Assembly (NCBI GenBank): GCA_025352565.1
Contig: JANXTF010000125.1
Coordinates: forward strand, 1 to 64,000
DNA: 64,000 bases
Source: Rhodospirillales bacterium
GTDB lineage: Bacteria > Pseudomonadota > Alphaproteobacteria > Acetobacterales > Acetobacteraceae
Direction: 5' to 3'
Positions 1 through 9,139 of the stretch are shown here, in pieces (position 1 is the stretch's first letter; each line of letters begins with the position of its first letter). The position numbers and the translations under genes are program-made. The notes under the pieces are model-generated. The model saw nothing but the letters and a program-made list of their open reading frames with translations, had not been told where the DNA came from and made no database searches.

Positions 1-260
1 ATGCGGCGATGATGCGACACGCCGTAGGCGGCCCAGTTGCGCTGCATCCCCCGCAGCGCATCCGCCGCGTCCTTCACCGAGCCCACTGCGATCTCGCGCG
101 GCGCCGTCCACACATCCTGCGCCCACACGCTCGCCACCGGCGCATCGGGCGACAAAGCCAGCCGCCCGTGCCAGCTTTCAATCGTCACGCCGAGCCGGGC
201 CAGCTCGCCCGTCAGCGCCGCCTCCAGCCCCTCGGGCGCCAGATACGCGGCCTGGATCAT
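1..260 (-). CDS. RlmM-like rRNA 2'-O-methyltransferase, N-terminal part (runs off the window)
   Basis: Only the first 86 codons lie in the window; the gene continues past base 1. It starts at ATG 260 (MIQAAYLAPEG), which overlaps the stop of the DUF423 gene by four bases (ATGA), so the two are translationally coupled. The visible part has the N-terminal pattern I associate with RlmM/FtsJ-type methyltransferases (an AQDVW stretch, then a conserved LRGMQRNWAAY region before HHRR); the SAM-binding domain is off the window. In E. coli a DUF423 gene (ygdD) sits directly next to rlmM (ygdE), and the same order here supports the call. RlmM methylates C2498 of 23S rRNA. The family assignment rests on the N-terminus and neighbourhood only. 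Confidence 0.5.
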   Translation of the reverse strand, partial: MIQAAYLAPEGLEAALTGELARLGVTIESWHGRLALSPDAPVASVWAQDVWTAPREIAVGSVKDAADALRGMQRNWAAYGVSHHRR

Positions 261-631
261 GCGCGCCGCAGCGCCGACGCGGCCAGCAGCAGCCATCCCA
301 AAATCAGCAGCGTGCCGCCGACCGGCGCCAGCGCCGCGATGTGCGGGCCGCCCAAGGCCCGCGAATACACCGCGCCGCAGAACAGCAGCAGCCCCAGCGC
401 GAACGCGACTCCCGCCGCATCCGCGAGGCGGCCCCCCGCCGGCGCCCACAGCCCCACGCCGAACAGGGCGAGAGCGTGCCACCCATGCATCTGCACCCCG
501 CTCCGCAGCGCGGCCAATGCAGCCGGGTCGAGCCGGTCGGCCACCCCGTGCGAGGCGCTCGCCGCCATCGCCACCGCCGACGCGCCCGCCAGCCCCGCCA
601 CGGCGATCCAGACGCGTGCCATCTCAGGCAT
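257..631 (-). CDS. DUF423 family small membrane protein (YgdD-like)
   Basis: A 124-residue protein made almost entirely of four hydrophobic helices, as expected for DUF423 (usual length 120-130). The family's AASASHG segment is visible near residues 23-29, and GVQMHGWHALALF near residues 45-57 also fits. It is predicted to sit in the inner membrane; its biochemical role is unknown. Its start overlaps the end of the upstream glycosyltransferase by 8 bases, and its stop overlaps the start of the RlmM-like gene, so the three genes form one minus-strand operon. Confidence 0.85.
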   Translation of the reverse strand: MPEMARVWIAVAGLAGASAVAMAASASHGVADRLDPAALAALRSGVQMHGWHALALFGVGLWAPAGGRLADAAGVAFALGLLLFCGAVYSRALGGPHIAALAPVGGTLLILGWLLLAASALRRA

Positions 632-1553
632 CGTCCATCGGCAGCGGCGGGATCGCCAGATAGGCCAGATGCTTCATCTCCCGCCGGCCCCGCGTCACGC
701 TGTCCAGCACCAGCCCGCAGGTCAGCGCGATCACGCCCAGCAGCACGAATCCGGTTGCCAGAGTGGCGGTCGGCAGCCGTGGCACCAGGCCGGTGCGGGC
801 GAACTCGATCACCACCGGCAGCCCGAGCCCCGCGCCAGCCGCGATGAACAGCAGCGCGCACAGGCTGAAGAACTGCAACGGCCGCTCTTCCTTCACCAGC
901 ATCAGGATGGTGCGGAGAATGCGCAAGCCATCCGAATAGGTCCGCAGCTTGGACGCGGAGCCCGCCGGGCGGTCACGATACGCCGTCCGCACCTCGGCCA
1001 TCGGCATCCGCAATTCCAGCGCGTGGATGGTGAACTCCGTCTCGGTCTCGAACCCGGTCGCGAGGGCGGGGAACGACTTCACGAAGCGGCGCGAGAACAC
1101 CCGGTAGCCCGATAATATGTCGTTCAGATGCGCGCCGAAGATGCGCGCCACGATCCCGGTCAGCACCCGGTTGCCAAGAAGATGCCCCCGGCGATAGGCG
1201 CCCTCCGCGCTGGTCGCCCGCGCGCCATTGACCATGTCGAGACCCCGGCTGGTCAGCATATCGACCATTTTCGGGGCCGCCGCCGCGTCGTACGTGTCGT
1301 CGCCGTCGACCAGCACATAGATGTCCGCGTCGATGTCGGCGAACATGCGCCGCACCACATGGCCCTTGCCCTGCAAGCCCGCCTCGCGCACCACAGCACC
1401 CGCCGTCGCCGCCGTCGCCGCCGTGCTGTCCGTCGAGTTGTTGTCGTACACATAGACCGTGGCGCGCGGCAGCGCCGCCCGGAAATCGGTCACCACCCGG
1501 CCGATCGCGACTTCCTCGTTGTGGCAGGGGATCAATACGGCGAGCTTGGGCAT
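624..1553 (-). CDS. Family 2 glycosyltransferase with C-terminal membrane helices (polyprenyl-phosphate glycosyltransferase type)
   Basis: 309 residues. The N-terminal GT-A domain begins with MPKLAVLIPCHNEE and shows the nucleotide-sugar binding motif VDGDDTYD near residues 82-89. LSGYRVFSR near residue 147 and the FETETEF block are typical of DPM1/GtrB-like enzymes that transfer a sugar from NDP-sugar to a polyprenyl phosphate. The last 90 residues contain two strong transmembrane segments (LFIAAGAGLGLPVV and LATGFVLLGVIALTCGLVL). ATG 1553 is the first gene of the small minus-strand operon. The sugar and lipid acceptor cannot be told from sequence. Confidence 0.85.
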   Translation of the reverse strand: MPKLAVLIPCHNEEVAIGRVVTDFRAALPRATVYVYDNNSTDSTAATAATAGAVVREAGLQGKGHVVRRMFADIDADIYVLVDGDDTYDAAAAPKMVDMLTSRGLDMVNGARATSAEGAYRRGHLLGNRVLTGIVARIFGAHLNDILSGYRVFSRRFVKSFPALATGFETETEFTIHALELRMPMAEVRTAYRDRPAGSASKLRTYSDGLRILRTILMLVKEERPLQFFSLCALLFIAAGAGLGLPVVIEFARTGLVPRLPTATLATGFVLLGVIALTCGLVLDSVTRGRREMKHLAYLAIPPLPMDDA

Positions 1554-1701
1554 TGCGGCGGACCATGGCCGAAGGCCAGGGGGCGGGCAACCCGCGCGTC
1601 ATTGCCGCGGGCAAGCGCGCGAGCTGAAATACATCGTCGCGCCGCCGCGATGGCGGCCTGGGATGCGTGGCGCTTTTCCCCAGCGCCGATATACTCCCGC
1701 C

Positions 1702-2652
1702 ATGCCCCGCGGCGACCTGTTCCCCGAGATCGGCCCCTACGAGACCGGCTACCTGCCGCTCACCGGCGGGCACGTCATGTACTGGGAGCAGGTCGGCAAC
1801 CCGCGCGGCCCGGCCGCCCTGTTCCTTCATGGCGGCCCGGGCGCGGGCGCGGGTGCCGTGCATCGCCGTTTCTTCGACCCGGCCTTCTGGCGCGTCGTGG
1901 TGTTCGACCAGCGCGGCGCCGGCCGCTCGCGCCCGCTGGGCAGCCTCGTCGACAACACCACGCCCGATCTGGTGCGCGACATCGAGGCCTTGCGCCAGCA
2001 TCTCGCCATCGACCGCTTCCTGCTGTTCGGCGGCAGCTGGGGCTCGACGCTTGCGCTGGCCTACGCGCAGGCCTACCCCGACCGCGTCGCGGGCTGCGTC
2101 CTGCGCGGCGTGTTCCTCGGGCGGCGGCAGGAGGTGGACTGGTTCCTCGACGGCATGGCGGCGGTGTTTCCCGATGCCCACGCGGCCTTCGTGGGCTTCC
2201 TGCCCGAAGCCGAACGTCATGACGTGCTCGGCTGCTACATGCGCCGGCTGAACGATCCCGACCCCGCCATGCACTTGCCGGCCGCTCGTGCCTGGTCGAT
2301 CTATGAAGGTTCGTGCAGCACGTTGCTGCCGAGCCCGGACACCGTCGCCTCGTTCGCGCAGGACCGCACCGCGCTGGGACTCGCCCGCATCGAGGCGCAT
2401 TACTTCCTGCACGACCTGTTTCTCGGGCCGGACGGGCTGCTTCCCGGCATGGCGGCCTTGTCGGGCATTCGCGCCGAGATCGTGCAGGGCCGCTACGACA
2501 TGATCTGCCCCGCCCGCACCGCCTTCGAACTCGCCGCCGCCTGGCCGGGGGCCCGCCTGACCATCATCCCCGATGCCGGCCACTCGGCGCTGGAGCCTGG
2601 CGTGCGGCGCGCCCTGATCGCGGCCGTGGAGCGTTTCAGGGTCGCCACATAG
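1702..2652 (+). CDS. pip: Proline iminopeptidase (alpha/beta hydrolase, peptidase family S33)
   Basis: 316 residues, the usual length for bacterial Pip, which removes N-terminal proline from peptides in the cytoplasm. The oxyanion-hole motif HGGPGAGAG follows the first beta strands, DQRGAGRS is present, the nucleophile elbow is GGSWGSTLAL, the acid lies in GRYDMICP, and the base is in DAGHSALEPG. I chose ATG 1702 because the conserved N-terminus (LFPEIGPYETGYL) starts there. No Shine-Dalgarno sequence precedes it, and a TATACT hexamer lies only 7 bases upstream, so the message may be leaderless. A longer in-frame start exists at 1663. It is flanked by non-coding DNA on both sides and is probably monocistronic. 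Confidence 0.9.
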   Translation: MPRGDLFPEIGPYETGYLPLTGGHVMYWEQVGNPRGPAALFLHGGPGAGAGAVHRRFFDPAFWRVVVFDQRGAGRSRPLGSLVDNTTPDLVRDIEALRQHLAIDRFLLFGGSWGSTLALAYAQAYPDRVAGCVLRGVFLGRRQEVDWFLDGMAAVFPDAHAAFVGFLPEAERHDVLGCYMRRLNDPDPAMHLPAARAWSIYEGSCSTLLPSPDTVASFAQDRTALGLARIEAHYFLHDLFLGPDGLLPGMAALSGIRAEIVQGRYDMICPARTAFELAAAWPGARLTIIPDAGHSALEPGVRRALIAAVERFRVAT

Positions 2653-2830
2653 GCGAGTTTTTCGACCCGCGCGCCACGCCCCACGGCGCGCCCCTGAGCA
2701 TAGGCGGACATTATAGACGACAGAAAAGAATCGATTTCGCCCTATGATGTTTTAGCCCTAGCTTGAGGCGACAAGTCATTTGGGACCCTCCGGGCCTCGA
2801 GCACGAAGCTACTGAAAGTAGAAGAGCACG

Positions 2831-3916
2831 ATGGCGGAAACGGCGCTTGAGCGAATGGGTGGGGCGCGAAGTTGGACCGGAGCGGTGATCGACTGCGACG
2901 TTCACGCGAATGTTCCGTCGCTCGATGTCCTCTTCAAATACCAGGATCCGCTTTGGGTTGAGTTCTCGCGGGAGCGCGGCTGGAAAGGGCCGGTGGTGGC
3001 CGTTGCCTATCCGCCGGGCGCCGAGACGACCGCGCGGGATCAGTGGCGGCCGGCGCAGGGTTTGCCATCCACCGACGTGTCGATGCTGCAATCGCACATC
3101 CTGGATCCCTGGAAGACCGAGACCGCGATCCTGAATTGCTACTACGCCGTCGATAGTCTGCGTCACCCGGATTGGGCCGCGGCGCTGGCGTCCTCGGTGA
3201 ATGATTGGATCATCGAAAACTGGCTCGAGAAGGAACCCCGACTGCGGGCCTCGCTCGTGATTCCGGCGCGCGACCCGGTCGCGGCGGCGCGAGAGATCGA
3301 CCGCGTGGGCGGCAATCCCGGCTTCGTTCAGGTTCTGCTGCCGGTGCGCACGGACGGGTTGTATGGGCAACGCTCGTTCTGGCCGATTTTCGAGGCGATC
3401 GCCCGGAACGACCTGGTCGCCGGCATCCATTGGGGCGGACAGTCGGAAGGTGCTCCCTCGCCGACCGGTTTTGCCTCCTATTATGCCGAGGAAATGGTCG
3501 CGGAGACCCAGGTCTTTGCCGCCCAACTGACCAGCCTGGTGATCGAGGGGACGTTCCAGAAGTTTCCCACGCTCCGGGTCGCGATGCTGGAAGGCGGGTT
3601 CGCCTGGATGCCGACCTGGGCGTGGAACCTGAACAAGAAGTGGAAGGGTTTGCGCCGTGAAATCCCGTGGGTGAACCGTCCGCCGACGGAGATCATCCGC
3701 GATCATGTCCGCTTCTCCACCGCGCCGACGGATATGGGGCCGCCGGAGCATATGCGGCAAATCATCGAGTGGCTCGGCAGCGATGACTTGCTGATGTTCG
3801 CCAGCGACTATCCGCACCTGCATGCCGATGACATCGACGCGCTTCTGGCGGTGATGCCGGAGACGATGCGGGCCAATGTGATGGCGGAGACGGCGCGCCG
3901 TTGGTACCGTCTGTGA
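2831..3916 (+). CDS. Amidohydrolase family 2 protein (ACMSD/LigI/LigJ-type metal hydrolase or decarboxylase), first copy
   Basis: 361 residues of the amidohydrolase-2 TIM barrel. Visible metal ligands are the D-V-H motif at residues 23-25, His200 in GIHWGGQ, and Asp326 in FASDYPH. Family members include ACMSD, gamma-resorcylate decarboxylase, PDC lactonase (LigI) and OMA hydratase (LigJ), so the reaction could be decarboxylation, lactone hydrolysis or hydration of a ring-derived acid. It is the first gene of the 2.8-16.6 kb catabolic block and lies 38 bases before a second, divergent family member. The 178-base upstream region is less GC-rich than its surroundings and contains TATGAT at 2743-2748, a possible -10 element. 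Confidence 0.85.
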   Translation: MAETALERMGGARSWTGAVIDCDVHANVPSLDVLFKYQDPLWVEFSRERGWKGPVVAVAYPPGAETTARDQWRPAQGLPSTDVSMLQSHILDPWKTETAILNCYYAVDSLRHPDWAAALASSVNDWIIENWLEKEPRLRASLVIPARDPVAAAREIDRVGGNPGFVQVLLPVRTDGLYGQRSFWPIFEAIARNDLVAGIHWGGQSEGAPSPTGFASYYAEEMVAETQVFAAQLTSLVIEGTFQKFPTLRVAMLEGGFAWMPTWAWNLNKKWKGLRREIPWVNRPPTEIIRDHVRFSTAPTDMGPPEHMRQIIEWLGSDDLLMFASDYPHLHADDIDALLAVMPETMRANVMAETARRWYRL

Positions 3917-3954
3917 TGTGTCACCGTTCCAAACACAGCTTTGGGAGATAGACC

Positions 3955-5133
3955 ATGACTCTCCAATCGAAGCCGCCTTCGGGCGCTGAAAAAATCCCGG
4001 TCGAAAAGATACCGGTCATCGACGTCGATTTCCACCCCATGCCGCGGCAATGGGACCAGGAGGTTTTGAAATTCCTGCCGCGGCGCTGGAAAGACTACAT
4101 CGCGAAATATGGCCTCGGAGCAGGCGGCGGGATCTACACGGGTTCGCCGCCGGCGCGAGAGTTCACCCATCGCCTCGATGCCATCGACATGAGCGGTCGC
4201 GTCGGCACCGACCCGCTTTTCGCGAAGAAGCAGGTGCTCGACGAGTACGATCTGACGGCAGCCGTGTTGACCTGCGTATCCTCCTTCCCGCCGTGCGGAC
4301 CAAATCGCCCGGCGGCGTTGGGACGGGCGCTGAACCAGGCGTTCAACGACTCGATCGCCGAGACGTGGCTGGGCGCGGACCCCCGCTATTACGGGTCGAT
4401 CGCGATCCCGCGCGATTTGCCGGATGTCGCCGGGGAGATACGCCGCTGCAAGGAAGGGCCGAACGGCGACCGTTTCGTGCAGGTCCTGATCTCTCCCGCC
4501 GGCGCTGAGCCGTTGGGCAAGGAAAAATACTGGCCGCTCTTCGAGGCGTGCGTCGAATATGACCTGCCGATCGCTTGCCATGTCCCGCCGATGGGTCCGA
4601 AGGGCACCGCGGGGGGGGCCACCACCTATTACTGCGAGCTGCACATGAATCTCGCGGCCTATCCGATGACGATCATACCGAGCATGATCTTCGAGGGCGT
4701 GTTCGACCGCTTCCCGACCTTGAAGGTCGCGCTAATCGAGCTCGGCTGGTCCTTCGCGCCGACTTTGGCCTGGCGGCTCGACGCGGTTTACGACCGGCTG
4801 CGCGCGGAGGTGTCGCACCTTCAGCGCCGGCCATCGGATTATATGCGGGAGCATTTCTGGTACGCGACACAGCCTATCGAGGAGCCCGAGAGGCCGAAAT
4901 ATCTGGAGAGCGTCTATCGGATATTCGAGGAGAGCGGCTTCGCCAACCAGCTCATGTACTCGTCCGACTATCCGCATTGGGACTTCGATGCGCCGACCGA
5001 GTTGATGTCGCAAAATCACCCTATGGCTCGCCGCCGCCGCATCCTCGGCGAGAATGCGAGCAGCCTCTACAAGATTCCGCTCAAGCTCAATTCCGGCCTT
5101 GCCGTCAACCCGCACGCGCTCGCCGCCGAATAA
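3955..5133 (+). CDS. Amidohydrolase family 2 protein, second copy
   Basis: 392 residues, same fold as the preceding gene but clearly diverged. Ligands are Asp25 and His27 in DVDFHP, His209 in ACHVPPMG, and Asp338 in SSDYPHWDF. A GGGAG ribosome-binding site lies 8 bases before ATG 3955. Two paralogous amidohydrolases beside a dioxygenase-like and a LigK-like gene recall LigI plus LigJ of the protocatechuate 4,5-cleavage pathway, though both could instead be decarboxylases. A run of eight G lies inside the gene at 4611-4618 without breaking the frame. The N-terminus carries a short internal repeat (KIPVEKIPV). Confidence 0.85.
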   Translation: MTLQSKPPSGAEKIPVEKIPVIDVDFHPMPRQWDQEVLKFLPRRWKDYIAKYGLGAGGGIYTGSPPAREFTHRLDAIDMSGRVGTDPLFAKKQVLDEYDLTAAVLTCVSSFPPCGPNRPAALGRALNQAFNDSIAETWLGADPRYYGSIAIPRDLPDVAGEIRRCKEGPNGDRFVQVLISPAGAEPLGKEKYWPLFEACVEYDLPIACHVPPMGPKGTAGGATTYYCELHMNLAAYPMTIIPSMIFEGVFDRFPTLKVALIELGWSFAPTLAWRLDAVYDRLRAEVSHLQRRPSDYMREHFWYATQPIEEPERPKYLESVYRIFEESGFANQLMYSSDYPHWDFDAPTELMSQNHPMARRRRILGENASSLYKIPLKLNSGLAVNPHALAAE

Positions 5134-5260
5134 GGCGCACAGGGCGTCGCGCCGAGAAACCGTGGACGGATCGAGGTCGCGGGGCGAATCGACGTCACGT
5201 CTTGACGGAGGGTCGTCACCCGCCGAATGAAAAAATCACCATAAGGAAGGGGCTTCTATC

Positions 5261-6478
5261 ATGTTCGCGAAAAGATTGCTTATGGCGTCGGTATTGGCGC
5301 TGTCCGTGCTCGGTTCGACCGCCATTCACGCCCAGGACAAGCTCAAGATCGGGATCATCAACCCCTTCTCCGGCTCTCTGGCGCTGTACGGCGACCAACT
5401 CGCGCGCGGCTACGAAATCGCGGCGGAGGAGCAAAACGCCCATGGCGGCGTGCTTGGCAAGCAGATCGAACTCATTCGCGGCGATGCCGGCACGCCCCAG
5501 CAAGCCATCGCGGCAGTGCAGCGGTTGCAGGATGCCGGCGTCAGCGCCTTCATCGGCACCTATATCAGCGCCGTATCCAATGCCGCCAGCGACGCGGCGG
5601 CGCAGTATGACAAAATCTACTGGGACACGAACGCGCTCGCGCAGGACCTGACCGATCGCGGACTGCCGAACTTCATCCGCAGCGGACCCAGTGCCGGGCT
5701 GTTCGGCGAGGTGGCGACCAAGGCAGTGGTCGAACTCGTCGCGCCGGCACTCGCAAAATCGCCGAAGCAGATCCGGGTTTGGATCGAGCACGAGGACTCC
5801 ATCTATGGCACCTCGATCGCCGATCGGGAGCGCCAGCTGCTCACCCAGGCCGGCGTTCAGGTGGTCGGCGTCGGATCGCACGCGGCGCGCGCCATCGACC
5901 TGACGGACTCCGTTCTGCGGGCGAAGGGCGCCACGCCGGATGTGTGGCTGAGCACCAGTTATCAGCCGGATGGAACCCTGCTGCTGCGCACCATGCGCGA
6001 TCAGGGGTTCAAGCCGCCCGCGATCGTCATGATCGGTGCCGGCGATAGCCCCGACGCGCTGCAGGCGCTCGGCGCGGATGGTCTGAGTGGCCTGTTGATC
6101 GTGACCTATCCGGCGGCCGAGCAGAACCAGGCCTACGGACCCGGCGGGCACGAATTCCTGGAAACCTACCGCAAGAAATACGGCCGCGACCCGCTGGTGC
6201 CCCATCCGCTGACCGCCTATGTCGGCGCCAAGATGCTGTTCGAAACGATTGCGGCGGCTGGCGGCACCGGGCCGGCCGCGGTGCGCGCCGCGGCGGCGAA
6301 ACTGAACCATCCGGTCGGCACCTACGCCAACGGCTTCGGGGCAAAGTTCGACGCGAACTTCCAGAACACGCTGGCGCTGCCGACCGTCGTGCAGTGGCAG
6401 TCAGGCAAGTTGCTGACCGTGTATCCGGTCCAGGCCAGCCTGCCCGGCACCAAAATCACCGATCTGCCGCGGAAATAG
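5261..6478 (+). CDS. Branched-chain-amino-acid/aromatic-acid type ABC transporter, periplasmic binding protein (Peripla_BP_6)
   Basis: 405 residues with a clear Sec signal peptide (positively charged start, hydrophobic core, cleavage near IHAQ). The mature protein begins KLKIGIINPFSGSLALYGDQ-like, the usual LivK/UrtA-type opening of Peripla_BP_6. It is followed 6 bases later by the LivH-type permease, and the order binding protein, two permeases, two ATPases is complete. In catabolic loci such binding proteins often carry aromatic acids or amides rather than amino acids; the neighbours favour this, but specificity cannot be read from the sequence. An AAGGAAGGGG ribosome-binding site precedes ATG 5261. 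Confidence 0.88.
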   Translation: MFAKRLLMASVLALSVLGSTAIHAQDKLKIGIINPFSGSLALYGDQLARGYEIAAEEQNAHGGVLGKQIELIRGDAGTPQQAIAAVQRLQDAGVSAFIGTYISAVSNAASDAAAQYDKIYWDTNALAQDLTDRGLPNFIRSGPSAGLFGEVATKAVVELVAPALAKSPKQIRVWIEHEDSIYGTSIADRERQLLTQAGVQVVGVGSHAARAIDLTDSVLRAKGATPDVWLSTSYQPDGTLLLRTMRDQGFKPPAIVMIGAGDSPDALQALGADGLSGLLIVTYPAAEQNQAYGPGGHEFLETYRKKYGRDPLVPHPLTAYVGAKMLFETIAAAGGTGPAAVRAAAAKLNHPVGTYANGFGAKFDANFQNTLALPTVVQWQSGKLLTVYPVQASLPGTKITDLPRK

Positions 6479-6484
6479 CTGGCG

Positions 6485-7375
6485 ATGGACACTTTCCTCA
6501 ACATCCTGGTGGCCGGGCTTCTCCTGGGGGGAATCTACAGCCTGGTGAGCATCGGTCTGAACCTGGTGTTCGGTGTCCTGCGCGTCGTCAATTTCGCCCA
6601 CGGCGCCGTCGTGATGGTGGCGCTCTACGTGACCTACTTCTTCTATGCCGTGTTCGGCCTCGATCCTTATATCGCGGTCGTCCTGGTCGTTCCGATCATG
6701 TTCGTGTTCGGCATGGGCATCTACTGGTTCATCCTGCGGCCGCTGCAGGATGAACCGATGATGCAGACCTTCGCGACGTTCGGGCTGCTGATCGTGCTGC
6801 AGAACACCGTCCTGGCGATCACGCGGGGCGAGCCGCACAGCATGAACACTGAGCTTTCCCGCCTGGTGTTCTCGATCGGCCCGCTGAACGTCAGCGCGGT
6901 CCGGGCGCTCAGCCTGGTGGTCGCCACCATCATCGCCGGAGGCCTCGCGGCCGCGCTGCGCTACACGCTCACCGGCAAGGCGATCCGGGGGCTGATCCAG
7001 GATCGCCCGGTCGGCGTGCTGATGGGGATCAACGTCCGCCAGATGTACACGTTGTGCGTCGGCATGTCGGCGGCCCTGGCCGGGGTGGCGGCGGCGCTGC
7101 TGGCGCCCATCTACTCGCTCTCGCCGGGTTTGGGCGACGACTTCATCCTCCCGGCCTTCGCCGTCGTGGTGCTGGGGGGGCTGGGCAGCACGATGGGCGC
7201 CTATTTCGGCGGCCTGCTGGTCGGCATCATCGAGGCGCTGGCCGGCTTTTACATCGATCCGACGCTCAAGCAGGCGATCTGGTTCCTGGTCTTCATCGCC
7301 GTCCTGATCCTGCGGCCGTCCGGGCTGATGGGACGGCTGGGCGCCGAAGAGGTCGGGCTTCGTGGGAACGCCTAG
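6485..7375 (+). CDS. livH: LivH-type ABC transporter permease
   Basis: 296 residues with about eight hydrophobic segments. It starts GGIYSLVSIGLNLVFGV, continues with LRVVNFAHGAVVM, and contains the conserved AFAVVVLGGLGSTMGAYFGG loop near residues 221-240, all typical of LivH inner-membrane permeases. It pairs with the LivM-like permease that follows almost immediately. It belongs to the importer at 5.3-9.9 kb and is presumably co-transcribed with the amidohydrolase genes. Confidence 0.9.
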   Translation: MDTFLNILVAGLLLGGIYSLVSIGLNLVFGVLRVVNFAHGAVVMVALYVTYFFYAVFGLDPYIAVVLVVPIMFVFGMGIYWFILRPLQDEPMMQTFATFGLLIVLQNTVLAITRGEPHSMNTELSRLVFSIGPLNVSAVRALSLVVATIIAGGLAAALRYTLTGKAIRGLIQDRPVGVLMGINVRQMYTLCVGMSAALAGVAAALLAPIYSLSPGLGDDFILPAFAVVVLGGLGSTMGAYFGGLLVGIIEALAGFYIDPTLKQAIWFLVFIAVLILRPSGLMGRLGAEEVGLRGNA

Positions 7376-7376
7376 A

Positions 7377-8417
7377 ATGGACACCGCGATTCCCCGCGCT
7401 GGCGAGGCGGATGCCCCGGCGCGGCAAACGCCCACGATACAGCGCACCGGTGGTCCGGCGTCCCGCCCGGTTTGGCCGCATCTGCTCGGCCTGCTGGTGC
7501 TGTTGCTGCCGATCTACCTGCTGCGGGGGAACCCGTTCTGGATTGGCATTCTCGCCTTCACCTATCTGTTTGCCGGCCTGGCCGCATCCTGGAACATCAT
7601 CGCCGGATTTGGGGGGCAGTTCTCGCTGGCGCATGGCGTGTTCTTCGGCGTCGGCGCCTACACCGTCGCGCTGCTGTATCTGCGCGCCGGCATTTCGCCC
7701 TGGCTGGGGCTGCTTCCCGCAATGCTGCTGGGCGCGGTCATCTCGGCCCTGATCTCTTGGCCGACCTTCCGGTTGCGCGGTCCGTTCTTCGCCATCGCCA
7801 CCATGGCCCTGAACGAGGTCGCGGCGGTGTTCGCGAATTATTTCGATCACCTGACGGGTGGCCCACGCGGCCTGCTGATCCCGTTCCGCGCTGGCCTGGC
7901 GAACATGATCTTCGTCGAGCGTTGGAAATATGCCCTGCTGACCGGCATGTTCATGGTGCTGGTCGTGATCGTGTCGCTCGTGCTGCTGCGCTCCCGGCTT
8001 GGCTATTATCTGCTGGCGGTGCGCGAGGATGAGGATGCGGCCCGGGCCGCCGGCATCCCCGCGTTGCGCGTGAAGATTCTCGGCATGATGATCTCCGCCG
8101 CGCTGACCGCGATGGGTGGCGGATTATTCGCCATGTTCGTCCGCGTCATCGATCCGCCGACCTTGTTCTCCCTGCAGGATGTGGGCGTGAAGTTCGCATT
8201 GCTGACCCTGATCGGTGGGATGGGGACGATCTGGGGCCCCGTCCTGGGCGCCATGTTGATCGTGCCGCTGGAAAATTTCCTGCGCACCTGGCTGAGCGAC
8301 GTGCTGCCGGGCGGGCATTACATCGTGCTCGGCCTGTTCATGATCCTGGCGGCCCGGTTTATGAAGCGGGGAGTCGTCGGGGCATATCTGACACTGATCC
8401 GCAGGCGCCGGGCGTGA
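7377..8417 (+). CDS. livM: LivM-type ABC transporter permease
   Basis: 346 residues. A hydrophilic N-terminal tail of about 30 residues precedes the membrane domain, which carries LivM hallmarks: FGGQFSLAHGVFFGVGAY, RLRGPFFAIATMAL, and GGMGTIWGPVLGA near the C-terminus. ATG 7377 lies one base after the livH stop; an in-frame GTG at 7362 would add five residues and overlap livH. The stop overlaps the following ATPase start, so these transport genes are tightly coupled. Confidence 0.9.
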   Translation: MDTAIPRAGEADAPARQTPTIQRTGGPASRPVWPHLLGLLVLLLPIYLLRGNPFWIGILAFTYLFAGLAASWNIIAGFGGQFSLAHGVFFGVGAYTVALLYLRAGISPWLGLLPAMLLGAVISALISWPTFRLRGPFFAIATMALNEVAAVFANYFDHLTGGPRGLLIPFRAGLANMIFVERWKYALLTGMFMVLVVIVSLVLLRSRLGYYLLAVREDEDAARAAGIPALRVKILGMMISAALTAMGGGLFAMFVRVIDPPTLFSLQDVGVKFALLTLIGGMGTIWGPVLGAMLIVPLENFLRTWLSDVLPGGHYIVLGLFMILAARFMKRGVVGAYLTLIRRRRA

Positions 8418-9139
8418 CCGGGGCCATGCTGGAAATCGCCGGGATCACGAAGAAATTCGCTGGGCTCACCGCGGTCAACCAGGTGTCGTTCGCCGTCGAC
8501 GCCGGGGAGATCGTCAGCATCATCGGGCCGAACGGGGCCGGGAAAAGCACGCTGTTCAACCTGCTGACGGGGAATCTACAGCCGACGATCGGCAGTGTGC
8601 GTTACTGCGGCAAACCGATCACCGGCTACTCGCCGGAGCGGCGGGCCCGGCTGGGCATGGGCCGCACTTTCCAGATCGCGAAGCCGCTGCTGGCATTGTC
8701 GGCGCTGGAAAACGTGCTGGTGGGTGCGTTCCTGCATCAGCGGAGGCTGGCGGACGCAGAGGCGGCGGCGTTCGACATTCTGGACGATGTGGGCCTTGCC
8801 GATCGAGCCGCCATCCCGGCTTCGGAACTGACACTGAGCGAGCGGCGGCGGCTCGAGATCGCCCGGGCGATCGCCACCCGCCCCAATCTGATCCTGCTGG
8901 ACGAGGTGATGGCCGGACTGAACCCGACCGAGGTGCATCTGGCGGTCGAACTGGTTCGCCGGGTCAATCAGCGGGGGATCACGGTCCTGCTGATCGAACA
9001 CAATCTCAAGGTCGTGCGCAGCTTTTCCCGGCGCGTCATCGTGCTCGATCGCGGCAAGCTGATCGCCGATGGCCAGGCGGAGAGTGTTCTGGCCGACACC
9101 GCTGTTATCGAGGCCTATCTCGGGGCGAGGCGTTCATGA
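8414..9139 (+). CDS. livG: LivG-type ABC transporter ATP-binding protein
   Basis: 241 residues. Walker A is GPNGAGKST at residues 38-46 and Walker B is LILLDEVMAGLNPTE. The ABC signature is unusual: LTLSERRRLEIARA instead of the LSGGQ/LSYGQ form, so the two conserved glycines are missing. The GTG start at 8414 overlaps the livM stop by four bases; an ATG four codons later is an alternative. It should energise import together with the LivF-like partner. The degenerate signature may be tolerated because the heterodimer retains one canonical signature in LivF. Confidence 0.88.
   Translation: MTGAMLEIAGITKKFAGLTAVNQVSFAVDAGEIVSIIGPNGAGKSTLFNLLTGNLQPTIGSVRYCGKPITGYSPERRARLGMGRTFQIAKPLLALSALENVLVGAFLHQRRLADAEAAAFDILDDVGLADRAAIPASELTLSERRRLEIARAIATRPNLILLDEVMAGLNPTEVHLAVELVRRVNQRGITVLLIEHNLKVVRSFSRRVIVLDRGKLIADGQAESVLADTAVIEAYLGARRS

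Noticed and set aside
9-1115. Long plus-strand open frame (368 codons) opposite the first three genes
   Set aside because: It is antisense to the methyltransferase, DUF423 and glycosyltransferase genes and is an Arg/Pro/His-rich translation with no domain, typical of a high-GC shadow frame.
2743-2748. TATGAT as a firm -10 promoter element of the catabolic block
   Set aside because: No convincing -35 hexamer stands at the right spacing, so I only mention it as possible.
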